A stretch of 64,000 nt of DNA from CAWFQB01 sp965277875 (lineage in GTDB: Bacteria; Armatimonadota; Chthonomonadetes; Chthonomonadales; Chthonomonadaceae): positions 62,001-126,000 of the forward strand of contig CBDIDV010000002.1 of the NCBI GenBank assembly GCA_965277875.1. Direction: 5' to 3'. Positions within the stretch are counted from its first letter, which is position 1, and the number at the start of each line of letters is the position of its first letter. A program made the position numbers and the translations under genes. The notes beneath the pieces were generated by a model. That model saw only the letters and a list, made by a program, of their open reading frames with translations. It did no database searches and had not been told where the DNA came from. This document shows positions 54,305 through 62,484 of this stretch, piece by piece.

Positions 54305-55177
54305 ATGCCCAAGCAACCAAGCGATGTGGTTCAGCAGACGTTGGGCATTCGACTACTTGCTTCTCTGGGCGGCAGGCTCAATCAACATTGGCTTGTCGAA
54401 GCAAAACGCACACACATGGTTCTGCGGCGCTGGTATCAGTCGCCCACCTCGATTGCGTATGAACTGCTCCTGATGTCGCGCTTGGCAGCGATGGGGTGGC
54501 CCGTGGCCCTCCCTGTCGAAGCGCCAGTTGAAGTGGAAGGACATGTTTGGAGTCTGGCACCCTTTCTGCCCGGCGACCCACCCTCGCAGGACGACCCAAT
54601 CGCCGAACAGCGCACTCGTGGTCGTCTGCTTGCAACGTTGCACAAAGACATGGCGCAACTGCCTGAGAGCGGACAAAGAGAAGGATGGCGGCGCTGTGAG
54701 GAGATACTTGCCGATGTGGAGTTGGATCACGTCTTGACCCTGCATGAATGGGTACGCCCGGAGGAAGTTCGTATTCTTCGCTGGCACTTGGAGCGCGCCC
54801 GCGAGCGGATAAGCGGACTTGAGCCTCAGCACCAGCCAGGTCAAATCGTTCATGGAGATTTCACCACCTGGAACCTCCGCTTTGCCAATGGGCATCTTTC
54901 TGGTATTCTCGACTTTGAACTGGCTCATTGGGATCATCGGGTCGGTGACTTTGCGCTGTCGTGGCGTGGCAAGTACGATGACGTTGTCTATGGGTATGCC
55001 GAAGTGTCACCGTTGGAGCCGCAAGAATGGGCACTGCTTACCCCGTTATGGTGGGCAAGTCTGATCTCTGGAGCCTGTCAGGACATGCAGAATGGAACCC
55101 AAGATGATGGGTGGACAATCCGAAAGTTATTGCAGCGCTCCACGTTGATGGGGCCAGATGCAGCGGAGTTTCGGTGA
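54305..55177 (+). CDS. Aminoglycoside-phosphotransferase-fold kinase
   Basis: A 290-aa APH-family kinase: 'LGGRLNQHWLVEAKRTHMVL' N-lobe, 'GHVWSLAPFLPGDPPSQDDP', catalytic loop 'GQIVHGDFTTWNLRFANGHL' (HGDxxxxN) and 'SGILDFELAHWDHRVGDFAL' (Asp of the metal site). Canonical residues are all present. Related proteins phosphorylate choline, homoserine or aminoglycosides; substrate unknown. AGGAAG precedes ATG 54305. It ends 14 bp before the five-gene membrane-protein array and is probably the first gene of that operon. Confidence 0.9.
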   Translation: MPKQPSDVVQQTLGIRLLASLGGRLNQHWLVEAKRTHMVLRRWYQSPTSIAYELLLMSRLAAMGWPVALPVEAPVEVEGHVWSLAPFLPGDPPSQDDPIAEQRTRGRLLATLHKDMAQLPESGQREGWRRCEEILADVELDHVLTLHEWVRPEEVRILRWHLERARERISGLEPQHQPGQIVHGDFTTWNLRFANGHLSGILDFELAHWDHRVGDFALSWRGKYDDVVYGYAEVSPLEPQEWALLTPLWWASLISGACQDMQNGTQDDGWTIRKLLQRSTLMGPDAAEFR

Positions 55178-55191
55178 TAGTGAAGGCAAGC

Positions 55192-55653
55192 ATGAACCAG
55201 GAACCAAAAGCGCGCAGACAAATTGTGAGTAAGGGCGAGTATGCTGACAATATCGTTTGGAAGGCGTTTGTCTACATTCTCGGCATCTTTCTATGCCTCT
55301 TGTTTTTGCTGTGCCTGGTAGCATTAGGAGTGATAGTTTTTGAAGCAAAACAAGAGGGGGTTCCCGCTTCGTATGTTCCGTTTTTTGCCTTCTTAGTTCT
55401 GGCTATGGCGGGTGGGGGGTGGTTTTTGTTTCCACGCGCCAAGCAAGTCATCCAAGCAGCAAAATACATTGATCCCGGCATTCCTTTCACGCGCGCCAAC
55501 ACCGCCGACATGCCAGCAAATGACAGCCTGGTACGCGCGAGCCAAGAACCCGCGCAGGCCCAGGAAGGTGTTCTGCTTCGCGCGGCTACGGGAGAGACGC
55601 AGGCGCAGGATGCGCGGCAGTTACTTCGAGCGTCGGTAGGTGAACAATTATGA
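55192..55653 (+). CDS. Two-TM membrane protein, array member 1
   Basis: First of five tandem paralogues, 153 aa. Common plan: N-terminal signature 'MNQEPKARRQIVSKGEYADN', two transmembrane helices ('YILGIFLCLLFLLCLVALGV', 'FFAFLVLAMAGGGWFLF'), then a cytosolic or periplasmic tail 'PGIPFTRANTADMPANDSLV', 'RASQEPAQAQEGVLLRAATG', 'QLLRASVGEQL'. No signal peptide or enzyme motif. It follows the kinase by 14 bp and overlaps the next gene (ATGA). Family and function unknown. Confidence 0.8.
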   Translation: MNQEPKARRQIVSKGEYADNIVWKAFVYILGIFLCLLFLLCLVALGVIVFEAKQEGVPASYVPFFAFLVLAMAGGGWFLFPRAKQVIQAAKYIDPGIPFTRANTADMPANDSLVRASQEPAQAQEGVLLRAATGETQAQDARQLLRASVGEQL

Positions 55654-56102
55654 TGCAGGAACCGAAAGCAAACAGGCGGATCGTAAGCCGGAGCGCGTAT
55701 GTATGGGCAGTAGCAAAGAGCATGGGAATAATAGTTGCGGGGATGATGGCCTTCATTGGGTTTTTTGCAGGCGTGATTTTTCTCGTGTTAAGAACGCTCC
55801 AATACGGCAAAATACATGGGATCGGAGTGGTACTCGCTTCGCTGTGCTGCTTTGTCGTAGTAGGATTGTTTTTCAATTGCGATGCTTGGTTTCACTCCAT
55901 CTTTAAGAAGGCCGAAAGTATAGACATAGGCATTCCTCTCACCCGCACCAACGTCGCCGATCTACCAGCAAATGAAATTCTGGTACGCGTATCCGAAGAA
56001 CCAATGCAGGCACAGGATGATGTTCTGCTCCGAGCGGCTGCGGAAAGTACGCAGCCGCAGGACGAGGGGCAACTGCTCAGGGCATCGGTGAAAGGCGAAT
56101 AG
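55650..56102 (+). CDS. Two-TM membrane protein, array member 2
   Basis: 150 aa, same plan as its neighbours: start 'MMQEPKANRRIVSRSAYVWA', helices 'IIVAGMMAFIGFFAGVIFLV' and 'VVLASLCCFVVVGLFFNCDA', tail 'GIPLTRTNVADLPANEILVR' and 'VLLRAAAESTQPQDEGQLLR'. The transmembrane parts have diverged far more than the two ends, so selection acts on the ends. It overlaps the previous gene by 4 bp and the next starts 2 bp after its stop. Confidence 0.8.
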   Translation: MMQEPKANRRIVSRSAYVWAVAKSMGIIVAGMMAFIGFFAGVIFLVLRTLQYGKIHGIGVVLASLCCFVVVGLFFNCDAWFHSIFKKAESIDIGIPLTRTNVADLPANEILVRVSEEPMQAQDDVLLRAAAESTQPQDEGQLLRASVKGE

Positions 56103-56104
56103 AT

Positions 56105-56545
56105 ATGATGCAGGAGTCGGAACCGGGCAGACGGATCGTGAGTAAGCGGGAGTATGTCAAGGCGCAGGCAAGGCGAACTTTAGATTGGGGCTTTGTCGCC
56201 GCGGGTATCTTTGCCGCTATGTATTGGGGGAGGACTGGAGGAAAGTTTTGGTTTCATCATCAAGTCTCACTGGCAACCATATACGATTGGACTATGATGA
56301 TGGCCTTCGTTGGCCTCGCCCTCGCCGGTGCAAGACAATGTGCTAAGAGCGCTCGCCTCGTAGACCCCGGCGTTCCTATTACTCGCGCCAGCGCCGCCCA
56401 TCTACCCATGTCCGACAGCCTTGTTCGCGCATCGTCTGTACCCTTACAGGAACAAGAGGCCGTGTTACTGCGCGCGGCTGCGGGAGAAACGCAGCCGAGG
56501 GATGAGGAACAATTGCTGCGGGCGGCGGGAGGCGAACAGATATGA
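56105..56545 (+). CDS. Two-TM membrane protein, array member 3
   Basis: 146 aa: 'MMQESEPGRRIVSKREYVKA', hydrophobic segments 'GFVAAGIFAAMYWGRTGG' and 'MMMAFVGLALAGARQCAKSA', tail 'DPGVPITRASAAHLPMSDSL', 'VLLRAAAGETQPRDEEQLLR'. The second hydrophobic segment is short, so topology is less certain than for members 1, 4 and 5. Overlaps member 4 by 4 bp. Confidence 0.78.
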   Translation: MMQESEPGRRIVSKREYVKAQARRTLDWGFVAAGIFAAMYWGRTGGKFWFHHQVSLATIYDWTMMMAFVGLALAGARQCAKSARLVDPGVPITRASAAHLPMSDSLVRASSVPLQEQEAVLLRAAAGETQPRDEEQLLRAAGGEQI

Positions 56546-57015
56546 AACAGGAACCGAAAGCAAACAGGCGGATCGTAAGCCGAGGCGCGTATGCGAAGGC
56601 ACAACTAAAACGATTGGGCCTGCTGTTGGGTGCAACCTGTTTGTTGTTCGCGCTCCCATTTAGCATTCAGGGTTACTGGAATGATTTTCTGCTCCACACT
56701 TTTTACTTGCGAAGCCATCATGTCAGCACGTTTCACCATACCATGATTGCACTGTCCAGCCTCTTGTTGATTCCTGTTAGTGTTGTTTTCTTCGGCGCGC
56801 TCATCCTGGGAATGATGAAACGCTCTGCCAGAATAAGTCACGTCACGCCCCTCACCCGCGCCAACACCGCCGATCTTCCCGCGCCGGACAGCCTGGTACG
56901 CGCGAGCCAGGAACCAGCCCAGGCACAGGAGGCTGTTTTGCTTCGGGCTGCGGTGAGAGATACACAGACGGAGACAGGGGAACAATTGTTGCGGGCGTCG
57001 GGAGGGCAGGCATGA
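56542..57015 (+). CDS. Two-TM membrane protein, array member 4
   Basis: 157 aa: 'MKQEPKANRRIVSRGAYAKA', helices 'LGLLLGATCLLFALPFSIQG' and 'MIALSSLLLIPVSVVFFGAL', separated by a His-rich stretch ('LRSHHVSTFHHT') absent from the others, tail 'PLTRANTADLPAPDSLVRAS' and 'QLLRASGGQA'. The His-rich loop could bind metal or face the outside. Overlaps members 3 and 5 by 4 bp each. Confidence 0.8.
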   Translation: MKQEPKANRRIVSRGAYAKAQLKRLGLLLGATCLLFALPFSIQGYWNDFLLHTFYLRSHHVSTFHHTMIALSSLLLIPVSVVFFGALILGMMKRSARISHVTPLTRANTADLPAPDSLVRASQEPAQAQEAVLLRAAVRDTQTETGEQLLRASGGQA

Positions 57016-57431
57016 AGCAGAAGCCGCAGGTGGACACGCGAATAGTGAGTAAGGGCGAGTACGTGAAGGCGCAAAGTAAGAAGGCGTGGGCAGTAACCCA
57101 AGCGGTGGGGGTAGTTCTTGGGGCCGTAACGGTACTTGGCTTTCTTATTCACTATCAAATCCTTGACAGCCGGGTGTTCGGCCCGATTGCTTACATCATC
57201 GCTTTTGCGGTCTTCTCGTTTGCAGGCCGTCAGGTTAGAATAATCCACGCCATTGAACCTGTTACCCCTCTCACTCGCGCCAACACAGGGTGTTTGCCCG
57301 CCCCCGATAGCCTGGTACGCGCATCGCAAGAGCCGACGCAGGTACAAAAGGACATACTGCTCCGTGCCGCCGTGGGAGATACACAGTCTAAAAATGAAGG
57401 GCATTTGTTTAGGGCGTCTGTGGGAGAGTAA
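57012..57431 (+). CDS. Two-TM membrane protein, array member 5
   Basis: 139 aa, last of the array: 'MKQKPQVDTRIVSKGEYVKA', helices 'GVVLGAVTVLGFLIHYQILD' and 'IAYIIAFAVFSFAGRQVRII', tail 'TPLTRANTGCLPAPDSLVRA' and 'ILLRAAVGDTQSKNEGHLFR'. The tail has drifted at its end (HLFRAS instead of QLLRAS). It is followed 42 bp later by an unrelated secreted protein that could belong to the same transcript. Confidence 0.8.
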   Translation: MKQKPQVDTRIVSKGEYVKAQSKKAWAVTQAVGVVLGAVTVLGFLIHYQILDSRVFGPIAYIIAFAVFSFAGRQVRIIHAIEPVTPLTRANTGCLPAPDSLVRASQEPTQVQKDILLRAAVGDTQSKNEGHLFRASVGE

Positions 57432-57473
57432 GGCGGCAGAGAACGCCGCATGAAAGTGTTTCAGGAGGCCATG

Positions 57474-58148
57474 ATGTTTAGCGTTCTTGTTTATTTTGCG
57501 CTGTTCGGCAGTATGTGTAGCCAACCCATAATAGATCAGCCTTCCAAACAGGAGGCTGGACATAAGAAGTACATCTCCCCGCTTCTCAGCGAGCGTGTTG
57601 ATATGGGTGGCGCAACGTTGCCTTCCGTGGAGACAGCGTTGCGAACGTTTGCTCGCAACGCCAAAGTTCGCGTCCATGTGCAGTTCTTCGATAGAGAGTC
57701 GCCCGATCCTGAGCCGCAACCGATCAAGTTGACTCCGCGCGCCTCCACCATTGGACAGATGCTTGCGAACCTTAAGGCAGTGGTTCCTGGTTTGACTTGG
57801 ACAGCAGATGATGACTGCATCATCGTTACAATTTTGCGGCCCGGCAACGCCGACCCTTTGACATTTCCTGTCACGGAGGAAGCAGAGAGAGACTTCACAG
57901 CCACACAACTTGTCGGCTGGCTAAATCGTCAAAACCCAGATTTTCCTATTTGCTTCATGTACGAATACAATTCCTTCGACATTAAGCAATCGTGCCAACT
58001 ACATATTCTGCCAGGCCAAACACGACGTGAGGTGCTGAACGCGTTTGCCAGTCAAATGCAGTTGCAGTGGGAAATCGGGAATGCTCCCAATCCACTCGGA
58101 AGTTTCATCACCTTCGGACAGAAAATAGTTCAAAAAACGTCAAAGTGA
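57474..58148 (+). CDS. Exported hypothetical protein
   Basis: A 224-aa protein with an N-terminal signal 'MFSVLVYFALFGSMCSQPII'; the Cys after Met (GSMC) is a poor lipobox, so normal secretion is more likely. The mature part has 'VETALRTFARNAKVRVHVQF', 'IGQMLANLKAVVPGLTWTAD', 'CIIVTILRPGN' and 'ATQLVGWLNRQNPDFPIC', a repeated helix-strand pattern like secretin/STN short domains that appear in TonB receptors and secretins. ATG 57474 is chosen because AGGAGG sits 5 nt upstream. Possibly the last gene of the array operon. Confidence 0.65.
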   Translation: MFSVLVYFALFGSMCSQPIIDQPSKQEAGHKKYISPLLSERVDMGGATLPSVETALRTFARNAKVRVHVQFFDRESPDPEPQPIKLTPRASTIGQMLANLKAVVPGLTWTADDDCIIVTILRPGNADPLTFPVTEEAERDFTATQLVGWLNRQNPDFPICFMYEYNSFDIKQSCQLHILPGQTRREVLNAFASQMQLQWEIGNAPNPLGSFITFGQKIVQKTSK

Positions 58149-58240
58149 GGACACGCTAACCTAACAGGCAAAGAGAGCCACAAGCCGGGTGTCTACGCCA
58201 AGCGAAGACAAACGGGCCACGAATAAAAAGAGGGCATCTG

Positions 58241-58708
58241 ATGTGGAGAAGATTTACAGTTCGGGCGCGGCGCAGCGTGTTCTTTGCCCAAGAAGAGTCA
58301 CAGAGGTTCGGTGAGAAGCATTGCTCCACAGAACACCTGCTGTTAGGCATTTTGCGGCAAGAGGATTGCAGGGCCGTAAACATATTGCATCGGGTGGGTA
58401 TTTCCCTCGGACATATCCGCAGTGAAATAGAAGCCCAGACGCCGCGTGGAGATCGGCTTTTCGGACAAGACCTCGCACTCACGCCTTCTGCAAAGAGTGC
58501 GATCAATTTGGCGGTTGAGGAAGCAGATAGCCTGAACACTGGCTATGTCGGCACAGAACATCTGTTGCTTGGATTACTCCGTGAGAGTGACGGGCTTGCA
58601 GGCCGTGTGCTGTTGAAGGCGGGCGCGAAGTTGGGGATCGTTCGTGATGAAGTCAAGAAGTCGCAGTGTGACGACACTGACGCAACAGGCCAGCCCAATC
58701 CAAGTTAA
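58241..58708 (+). CDS. Stand-alone Clp N-domain (Clp R) protein
   Basis: A 155-aa protein made of two Clp-N repeats: 'RARRSVFFAQEESQRFGEKH' with 'STEHLLLGILRQEDCRAVNI', and 'TPSAKSAINLAVEEADSLNT' with 'GTEHLLLGLLRESDGLAGRV'. This is the substrate/adaptor-binding domain of ClpC without its ATPase modules. Solo copies are thought to modulate Clp or bind peptides or small molecules. The tail 'KKSQCDDTDATGQPNPS' is disordered. A hairpin follows at 58724. Confidence 0.9.
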   Translation: MWRRFTVRARRSVFFAQEESQRFGEKHCSTEHLLLGILRQEDCRAVNILHRVGISLGHIRSEIEAQTPRGDRLFGQDLALTPSAKSAINLAVEEADSLNTGYVGTEHLLLGLLRESDGLAGRVLLKAGAKLGIVRDEVKKSQCDDTDATGQPNPS

Positions 58709-59141
58709 AGCAAATAACATGAAGTAGGCAGGGATGTCCTGCCCTACACGGCGACTTTGTTCCCGTTCTGCCGCCGCGCAAAGGCGAGTACAACCCTTAC
58801 AACGCGCTGCGCCGAAGGCTGTTGTGTGATTTGCCATCAACCCTTTTGCGTGGCGGCAGACGCAGCGTAGTTGCCCGCGCTGGCCTACCCTGTGTCCGCC
58901 CAGGCTGAACTAATTACGTTGTCAGGTGGCGTGAATGAGCGTTCTTAGGGCTTTCAGGTGGCTCGATGTGATAGTTTGGGGTGTCTTTGCACTCTTCTTG
59001 CAGAACTAATTCATAAATCATCCTTGCATGTGTGTAGCAGGCAGGGAGGGGCAGACAGACGGGGGGGGGGGAAGGATGCGAAGCATCTTTTAGAGTCTTA
59101 AAAGAGAATCTGTCCTTCCATTCTCTCCAGGGCTTATGGTT
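58709..59141. other. Intergenic stretch with hairpin, coding-like debris and a G11 tract
   Basis: After the hairpin, an open stretch near 58752-58910 reads 'DFVPVLPPRKGEYNPYNALR' without start or known family, perhaps debris. A run of eleven G residues lies at 59061-59071. No RNA gene was seen. Confidence 0.45.
58724..58747 (+). terminator. Hairpin after the Clp-N gene
   Basis: GTAGGCAGG pairs with CCTGCCCTAC (one bulge) around a short loop, 16 bp after the stop. Confidence 0.5.
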
Positions 59142-60515
59142 TCACTCTAATTCTGTGATGATCCCCAGGTTGTCCGCTTGCGCTTTGACAGAGGCACAAA
59201 GTCGATCTTTCCAGGCTTGTGCTTCGGCGTCTCGATGCGGCACGAAGCAAAATCCATCGTGTAACCACATGCACAAGGAAAATCCGTGGTCATCGTCTTT
59301 GTGCGCGACAGCCATTTCCACCACAGGCATCAACAGCAACAATTCATAACTTTGGGCACATAGCGCCATGACATTGCGGGATGTGTCAAAGCAAAAGGTT
59401 TTACCGCGCCGTACAACATTTTTGTAGCCCATCGGCACGAAACGACCGAACGCATCCGGCGCGCCCTTGTTCTTGCGAATTTGCGTCAGATGCCGTCTGC
59501 GTGCCACATAAAGCGATTTAATCAGGCTGTGTGCTTTGAAGCGGTCGTAGGATCGTTTATCACCCAGCAGTTCCAGCATTTTATTGTCGCCCGCCCCAAA
59601 AGCAAAGGCATACAACGCGTCTTTCATTTTCGGCTTGCACGTAACAGCAGACTCATTCATCCACTTGCATAACGACAGCCACACCGATTCACCCGATTCG
59701 AGGAATTGCGCCACGGCAGGCACATTCCAATCTTTTGCAATAATACAAAGTTGCGCTGCTTTAAGATCGCACCCGATCCAATCCTGAACAATGATTTCTC
59801 GGATGTCGCGTTGCAACGACGTAAGGCTGTCGTTGAGCGCGTAGATTCTTGCTGACCGTGGCGCGGGGCCATAAATGGGCATGGCTTGTTGGTCAATCCT
59901 GGTCAGTATGTTATGTTGGCGTTGAACATCAGGTTTTGCCAGCGCCAGTGTGCCACTGTCGAGCAACGCCCGCGCCTCTGGGATATGGCGTTTTATGGCG
60001 GTGTACCTGTTGGGCGCGCTGTTGTTTATCAAGTCGAGCAATGCTTGGGCCGGGTGCTGCCCCAATGCTTGCAGTTGGAGGATGGCTTCGTCTCGCAGAT
60101 CATCGCGCTCTTTTTTCGCGTCGCGTGCTTGATACTGTGCCCCGCTCACCATCATCACGCGTTCGCAGCCAGTTGCGCGTATTTCGATTTCCAACAGCGC
60201 GCGTAGCGCTTCGTGCCAGTGTACGCGCGAAATGCTGCGACATTGCGTGAGCGTGTGAGAACCCAGATCGAAGTCTACCACGTCGCGCCGGAAAGCGTCT
60301 AAAAACTTGATTGCAGAGTATTTGCCCGTCAATCTTTTATGCTCTACGAGGGCTACGAGCGCCTGCGGAATCAGAATAGGCTTGCCTTTTTGCCCCGCGT
60401 TGAAGAGAAGGTAAGAGATCATGCGCCAATAAGATTTGTTGTTACCCAATCCGGGTAGAGTTTTTCCTAGTTCTTCCCGGAACTGCGGCGTAACGGCGTG
60501 ACGGCTAAGATACAT
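59142..60515 (-). CDS. Small family-A-like polymerase with motif C 'HDG'
   Basis: A 457-aa protein whose C-terminal half has the polymerase palm motifs of superfamily A: motif A 'QDWIGCDLKAAQLCIIA' (Asp250), motif B 'KPKMKDALYAFAFGAG' (Lys296/298), and motif C 'CMWLHDGFCFVPH' (His419-Asp420-Gly421). DNA polymerase I has HDE and T7-type RNA polymerase HDS, so HDG is atypical. The N-terminal 220 residues are helical without a recognised exonuclease. Size and lack of exonuclease match the TV-Pol type described from mobile elements and phages. It probably replicates or primes an element; a host role is unlikely. Two unknown genes upstream share its strand. Confidence 0.7.
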   Translation of the reverse strand: MYLSRHAVTPQFREELGKTLPGLGNNKSYWRMISYLLFNAGQKGKPILIPQALVALVEHKRLTGKYSAIKFLDAFRRDVVDFDLGSHTLTQCRSISRVHWHEALRALLEIEIRATGCERVMMVSGAQYQARDAKKERDDLRDEAILQLQALGQHPAQALLDLINNSAPNRYTAIKRHIPEARALLDSGTLALAKPDVQRQHNILTRIDQQAMPIYGPAPRSARIYALNDSLTSLQRDIREIIVQDWIGCDLKAAQLCIIAKDWNVPAVAQFLESGESVWLSLCKWMNESAVTCKPKMKDALYAFAFGAGDNKMLELLGDKRSYDRFKAHSLIKSLYVARRRHLTQIRKNKGAPDAFGRFVPMGYKNVVRRGKTFCFDTSRNVMALCAQSYELLLLMPVVEMAVAHKDDDHGFSLCMWLHDGFCFVPHRDAEAQAWKDRLCASVKAQADNLGIITELE

Positions 60516-60537
60516 TTGATCCTCTAAAAAGCAAAGC

Positions 60538-60568
60538 CCCCGCTGACATTTGCATCATGTCAGCGGGG
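60538..60568 (-). terminator. 12-bp hairpin in the polymerase leader
   Basis: CCCCGCTGACAT and its complement around a 7-nt loop, only 22 bp before the polymerase start; terminator, attenuator or leader structure. Confidence 0.55.
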
Positions 60569-60781
60569 ACAAGTCGTAGGGAATCAGTCTACGACCATCG
60601 TGACGCCAGATGCAATGGCGTGTTTTTTGTTTGGCGTGACACGGTTGATTATTCCGCCCGCCGAAAACTTGTGTCCGCGCGTCAGTTAAGCGCGGCGCTA
60701 ATGTGGGGTGACTAGTCCCCACGCTCTTGTGCTTATCTTCGTGCCAGCGCGAGGGTTTACGCACAGGGAGGATGAAAATTC

Positions 60782-60809
60782 TTGCCCTGGCTTTTTGGGG
60801 CCAGGGCAA
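60782..60809 (-). terminator. 10-bp hairpin after the 244-aa gene
   Basis: TTGCCCTGGC/GCCAGGGCAA with an 8-nt loop, 20 bp beyond the stop at 60829. Confidence 0.65.
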
Positions 60810-60828
60810 AGTGCATTTTGAATGCCTG

Positions 60829-61563
60829 CTACACAGGCAGAAGGCATAGTTCGTCTGCCTCTTCTCCCGTCAGCAGCCCCCTTTCGTGCGCCCATGCAAT
60901 TTCGATTGAAGCGTGGGCGATCTTTTCTACAACGCATTGGGCATATAGTGGATCGGCCTTGTCATTCACCCATTCCAGGATTTCGGCCTTCCGCTCCTCC
61001 TGCGTTGTGAGCCGCAGGACTACAAAGTTGTTCTGGTCTTGTGCGCTGACCAAATAAAACAGGCTATCGCTGATAAATTCGTTCATCGAATTGTAATAAT
61101 GCAGCCTCTTTGCTGTCTCGTGATTGCCAACGCCTAACGTGTGGGCGGCTGTGTTGGCGGCGGCAAAATCAGCAATAGGGTCGCCTGTCTCGAACCGCAT
61201 CACTGTACCGTCTGGGCAGTCCAGTTCAACGGCCTTATAGGTCTCTGCACAGAATTCCTCGTAATCAACGTGCATGAAATACAGCATTGGTGCAGCGTCG
61301 TCTACGTAATCGGCAAATCTCTTGAGGCGCGACGCATATCCCCAATGGACAGGGCCACGCATGTCGAGGTTGTCGGCATTACACCGGACAAATCGCGTGA
61401 TTTCGGCAACCAGTTGTGCTTTTTTGAGTTGCGAAATGTTGGTGTAATGCACTAGTTGAGATTTGCCGCTCAAACCGATGATACGCGGTATCTCACGGAG
61501 CGTTTTAAGCGGCAGCGTTCGCAAACGATCCAGGCAAGCAAACGCACGTTGTTGATTAGACAT
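60829..61563 (-). CDS. Hypothetical element-associated protein
   Basis: A 244-aa acidic, soluble protein of unrecognised family: 'MSNQQRAFACLDRLRTLPLK', 'HYTNISQLKKAQLVAEITRF', 'DDAAPMLYFMHVDYEEFCAE', 'CVVEKIAHASIEIAWAHERG'. The 'QLKKAQLVAEI' piece resembles a SAP/LEM-like helix-extended DNA-binding motif. AGGAG lies 8 nt before ATG 61563. It is on the same strand as the polymerase, each in its own hairpin-bounded unit; context suggests a mobile-element function. Confidence 0.6.
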   Translation of the reverse strand: MSNQQRAFACLDRLRTLPLKTLREIPRIIGLSGKSQLVHYTNISQLKKAQLVAEITRFVRCNADNLDMRGPVHWGYASRLKRFADYVDDAAPMLYFMHVDYEEFCAETYKAVELDCPDGTVMRFETGDPIADFAAANTAAHTLGVGNHETAKRLHYYNSMNEFISDSLFYLVSAQDQNNFVVLRLTTQEERKAEILEWVNDKADPLYAQCVVEKIAHASIEIAWAHERGLLTGEEADELCLLPV

Positions 61564-61747
61564 ATTTAGTTTTCTCCTCACACTCAATTTTCTCAAACAG
61601 TTCCTAACTCGCGTACATGATCTTGTAAAGTGGGTGTCGGAGTTTACCGCCCGACAACCACATAAATCAGGGTGGGCAAGTTGGCCTGACACCACAATCA
61701 TCTTGGCGTCGCGTCTCTCAACCCTAATCCTTCAGGCTCGGCCTTTT

Positions 61748-61791
61748 AGTTTGCAACTCCAGACCAAAATACTGATGTGGAGTTGCAAACT
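61748..61791 (-). terminator. 14-bp perfect palindrome after the 154-aa gene
   Basis: AGTTTGCAACTCCA and its exact complement, 16-nt loop, 8 bp beyond the stop at 61799. Confidence 0.7.
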
Positions 61792-61798
61792 GTCTGAT

Positions 61799-62263
61799 CT
61801 AAGCAGCGGCGTTATTACGGTTCTCGGTCGCAATCTCGAAACTATGGCGGAATTTGTCGCCCTCTTCGATCTTGGACAGTGTGGCCGTCAACTGCGCGTG
61901 GGTGGCCTCCGAGACGTATAGAAACGTTTCGCTGGCGACCACAACATCGTCATCGTTGAAATGGTGGGCGACGACTTTGCCGTCTGCCCATATTTCGAGC
62001 AAATCTATGCAACTGTAGAGCGCTCCACGCTTTCCAACGAATTCTCCGGGAATCGCGCTCATTTCGAGGCTACTGTAAAATAGAGGTTCCAACATTTCGC
62101 TGTTTGCGAAGTCTTCGGCAATCTTCTGCACGGTAGCATCATAGTTACGCCGGAGACGCTTTTCGCTGTCGCGCGTCACGATGACCCCATCTAATCCTGC
62201 CTGACGTGCCAAAGTCTCGATGTTGTTAGAGCAACCACCAATACAAATTGTCAATGCGTTCAT
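61799..62263 (-). CDS. Hypothetical element-associated protein
   Basis: A 154-aa soluble protein with no recognised family: 'MNALTICIGGCSNNIETLAR', 'GVIVTRDSEKRLRRNYDATV', 'EFVGKRGALYSCIDLLEIWA', 'SETFLYVSEATHAQLTATLS'. ATG 62263 has AGGAG 8-9 nt upstream; 24 upstream residues in frame are rejected. It belongs, with the 244-aa gene and the polymerase, to three minus-strand single-gene units that each end in a palindrome. Confidence 0.6.
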   Translation of the reverse strand: MNALTICIGGCSNNIETLARQAGLDGVIVTRDSEKRLRRNYDATVQKIAEDFANSEMLEPLFYSSLEMSAIPGEFVGKRGALYSCIDLLEIWADGKVVAHHFNDDDVVVASETFLYVSEATHAQLTATLSKIEEGDKFRHSFEIATENRNNAAA

Positions 62264-62484
62264 TCGTCCGTACTCCTCATGTGTATATTTGTCGGCGTTT
62301 ATCTTTCGCCGCTTACATCTTCGGGGTTTTGGCAAGTGCGGGTCATCGAAAAAATACCTGAAATTTTGCTAAATCTCCGGCGATCATGGAACAACATAAG
62401 ATTCAGACAAATTTTTGTCCCGACTTTTGGAGTGTTGAGGCGGAGAAACGCTTGCGGGGCGCATGTGGTTAATCCCGTGCGATC
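62264..62484. other. Intergenic region at the island edge
   Basis: Contains the ribosome site of the 154-aa gene and A/T-richer sequence; no gene or repeat seen apart from a small CGGCG/CGCCG hairpin near 62290-62308. Confidence 0.4.

Larger units (their letters stand above)
60516..60828. other. Structured intergenic region upstream of the polymerase
   Basis: 313 bp with two terminator-type hairpins (60538-60568, 60782-60809) and a short CCGCG...CGCGG hairpin near 60674-60694. The polymerase promoter should lie here; none was recognised. No gene. Confidence 0.5.

Noticed and set aside
59061..59071. G11 tract as a phase-variation switch
   Set aside because: It lies outside any coding frame, about 70 bp beyond the polymerase stop; no promoter spacing role is visible.
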